From: Taiwanofungus camphoratus
Taxonomy: Eukaryota; Basidiomycota; Agaricomycetes; Polyporales; Taiwanofungaceae
DNA length: 64,000 nucleotides
NCBI GenBank assembly: GCA_003999685.1
Contig: CP021220.1
Location: 2,790,001 to 2,854,000 of the forward strand
Direction of reading: 5' to 3'
Part shown: piece after piece, positions 63,981-64,000 of the stretch
How the letters are laid out: each line of letters begins with the position of its first letter
Numbering within the stretch: the first letter of the stretch is position 1
Translations under genes and position numbers: made by a program
Notes under the pieces: model-generated
Seen by the model: the letters and a program-made list of their open reading frames with translations, nothing else
Database searches by the model: none
What the model was told of the DNA's origin: nothing

Positions 63981-64000
63981 CTATGATGATGGGCTGGTAA

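Larger units (their letters stand above)
45090..64000 (-). mobile_element. Element D: Ty3/Gypsy element split by A2, runs off the window
   Basis: The pol of a Gypsy lineage common in Agaricomycetes. Its RT carries YIDDVPVKG instead of YMDD, and its integrase lacks a C-terminal chromodomain. The parts lie at 45090-47086 and 62118-64000 on either side of A2, with the target bases CTCAT duplicated. The 5' part (LTR and gag) is beyond 64000 and the 3' LTR is not identified. Apart from the A2 insertion it has about two breaks and looks inactive. It is the oldest layer of the stack, since both A2 and C post-date it. Confidence 0.85.

Overview
This window looks like a repeat-rich stretch of a mushroom-type basidiomycete genome (Agaricomycetes). 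The evidence is host genes cut by many 45-65 bp GT-AG introns, a protein of the conserved basidiomycete DUF7721 / 'beta-flanking' type, a B-group-like fungal cytochrome P450, a Tad1-like LINE, and Ty3/Gypsy elements with a C-terminal chromodomain. There is no bacterial or plasmid signature.

Layout. 1-2137: little recognisable, with one solo LTR. 2138-10973: an old, broken chromovirus ('B', + strand) that has taken three later insertions: a solo LTR in each of its own LTRs and a 101-bp palindromic mini-element in pol. 10974-26150: a block of a non-coding 1.6-kb repeat (here 'R'; copies R1-R4 in both orientations), interrupted by chromovirus 'A1' (+, 11140-19174), a fragment of a C-type LTR and a minisatellite. 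26150-38490: the host island. It holds two small hypothetical spliced genes, the DUF7721-type gene, a 12-exon MFS drug/H+ antiporter, a decayed tandem copy of that transporter and a 9-exon cytochrome P450. 38494-41173: a LINE truncated by two further R copies (to 43011). 43179-44556: a three-exon gene for a 425-aa zinc-cluster protein. 45090-64000: a nested stack on the minus strand. Gypsy 'D' is split by chromovirus 'A2' (47087-62117), which is split by chromovirus 'C' (50483-57533). Each of these two insertions has a perfect 5-bp target duplication. C looks whole and very young; A2 is also young.

How it works together. The host genes form one compact cluster. The DUF7721 gene and the MFS gene diverge from a shared 348-bp promoter region, and the P450 converges on them. 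The transposons tell a layered insertion history. Three chromovirus families (A, B, C) share two features. First, the bases just downstream of the 5' LTR pair with a stretch of the LTR about 34 bp after a TATA box, and the paired bases differ between families in a compensating way. This is the Tf1-type self-priming arrangement. Second, all three carry an extra reading frame between the chromodomain and the 3' LTR that encodes paired zinc knuckles. The palindromic mini-element built from C-type LTR termini, a second copy of the polypurine tract inside integrase, and the R family are the other signals that standard annotation would miss.
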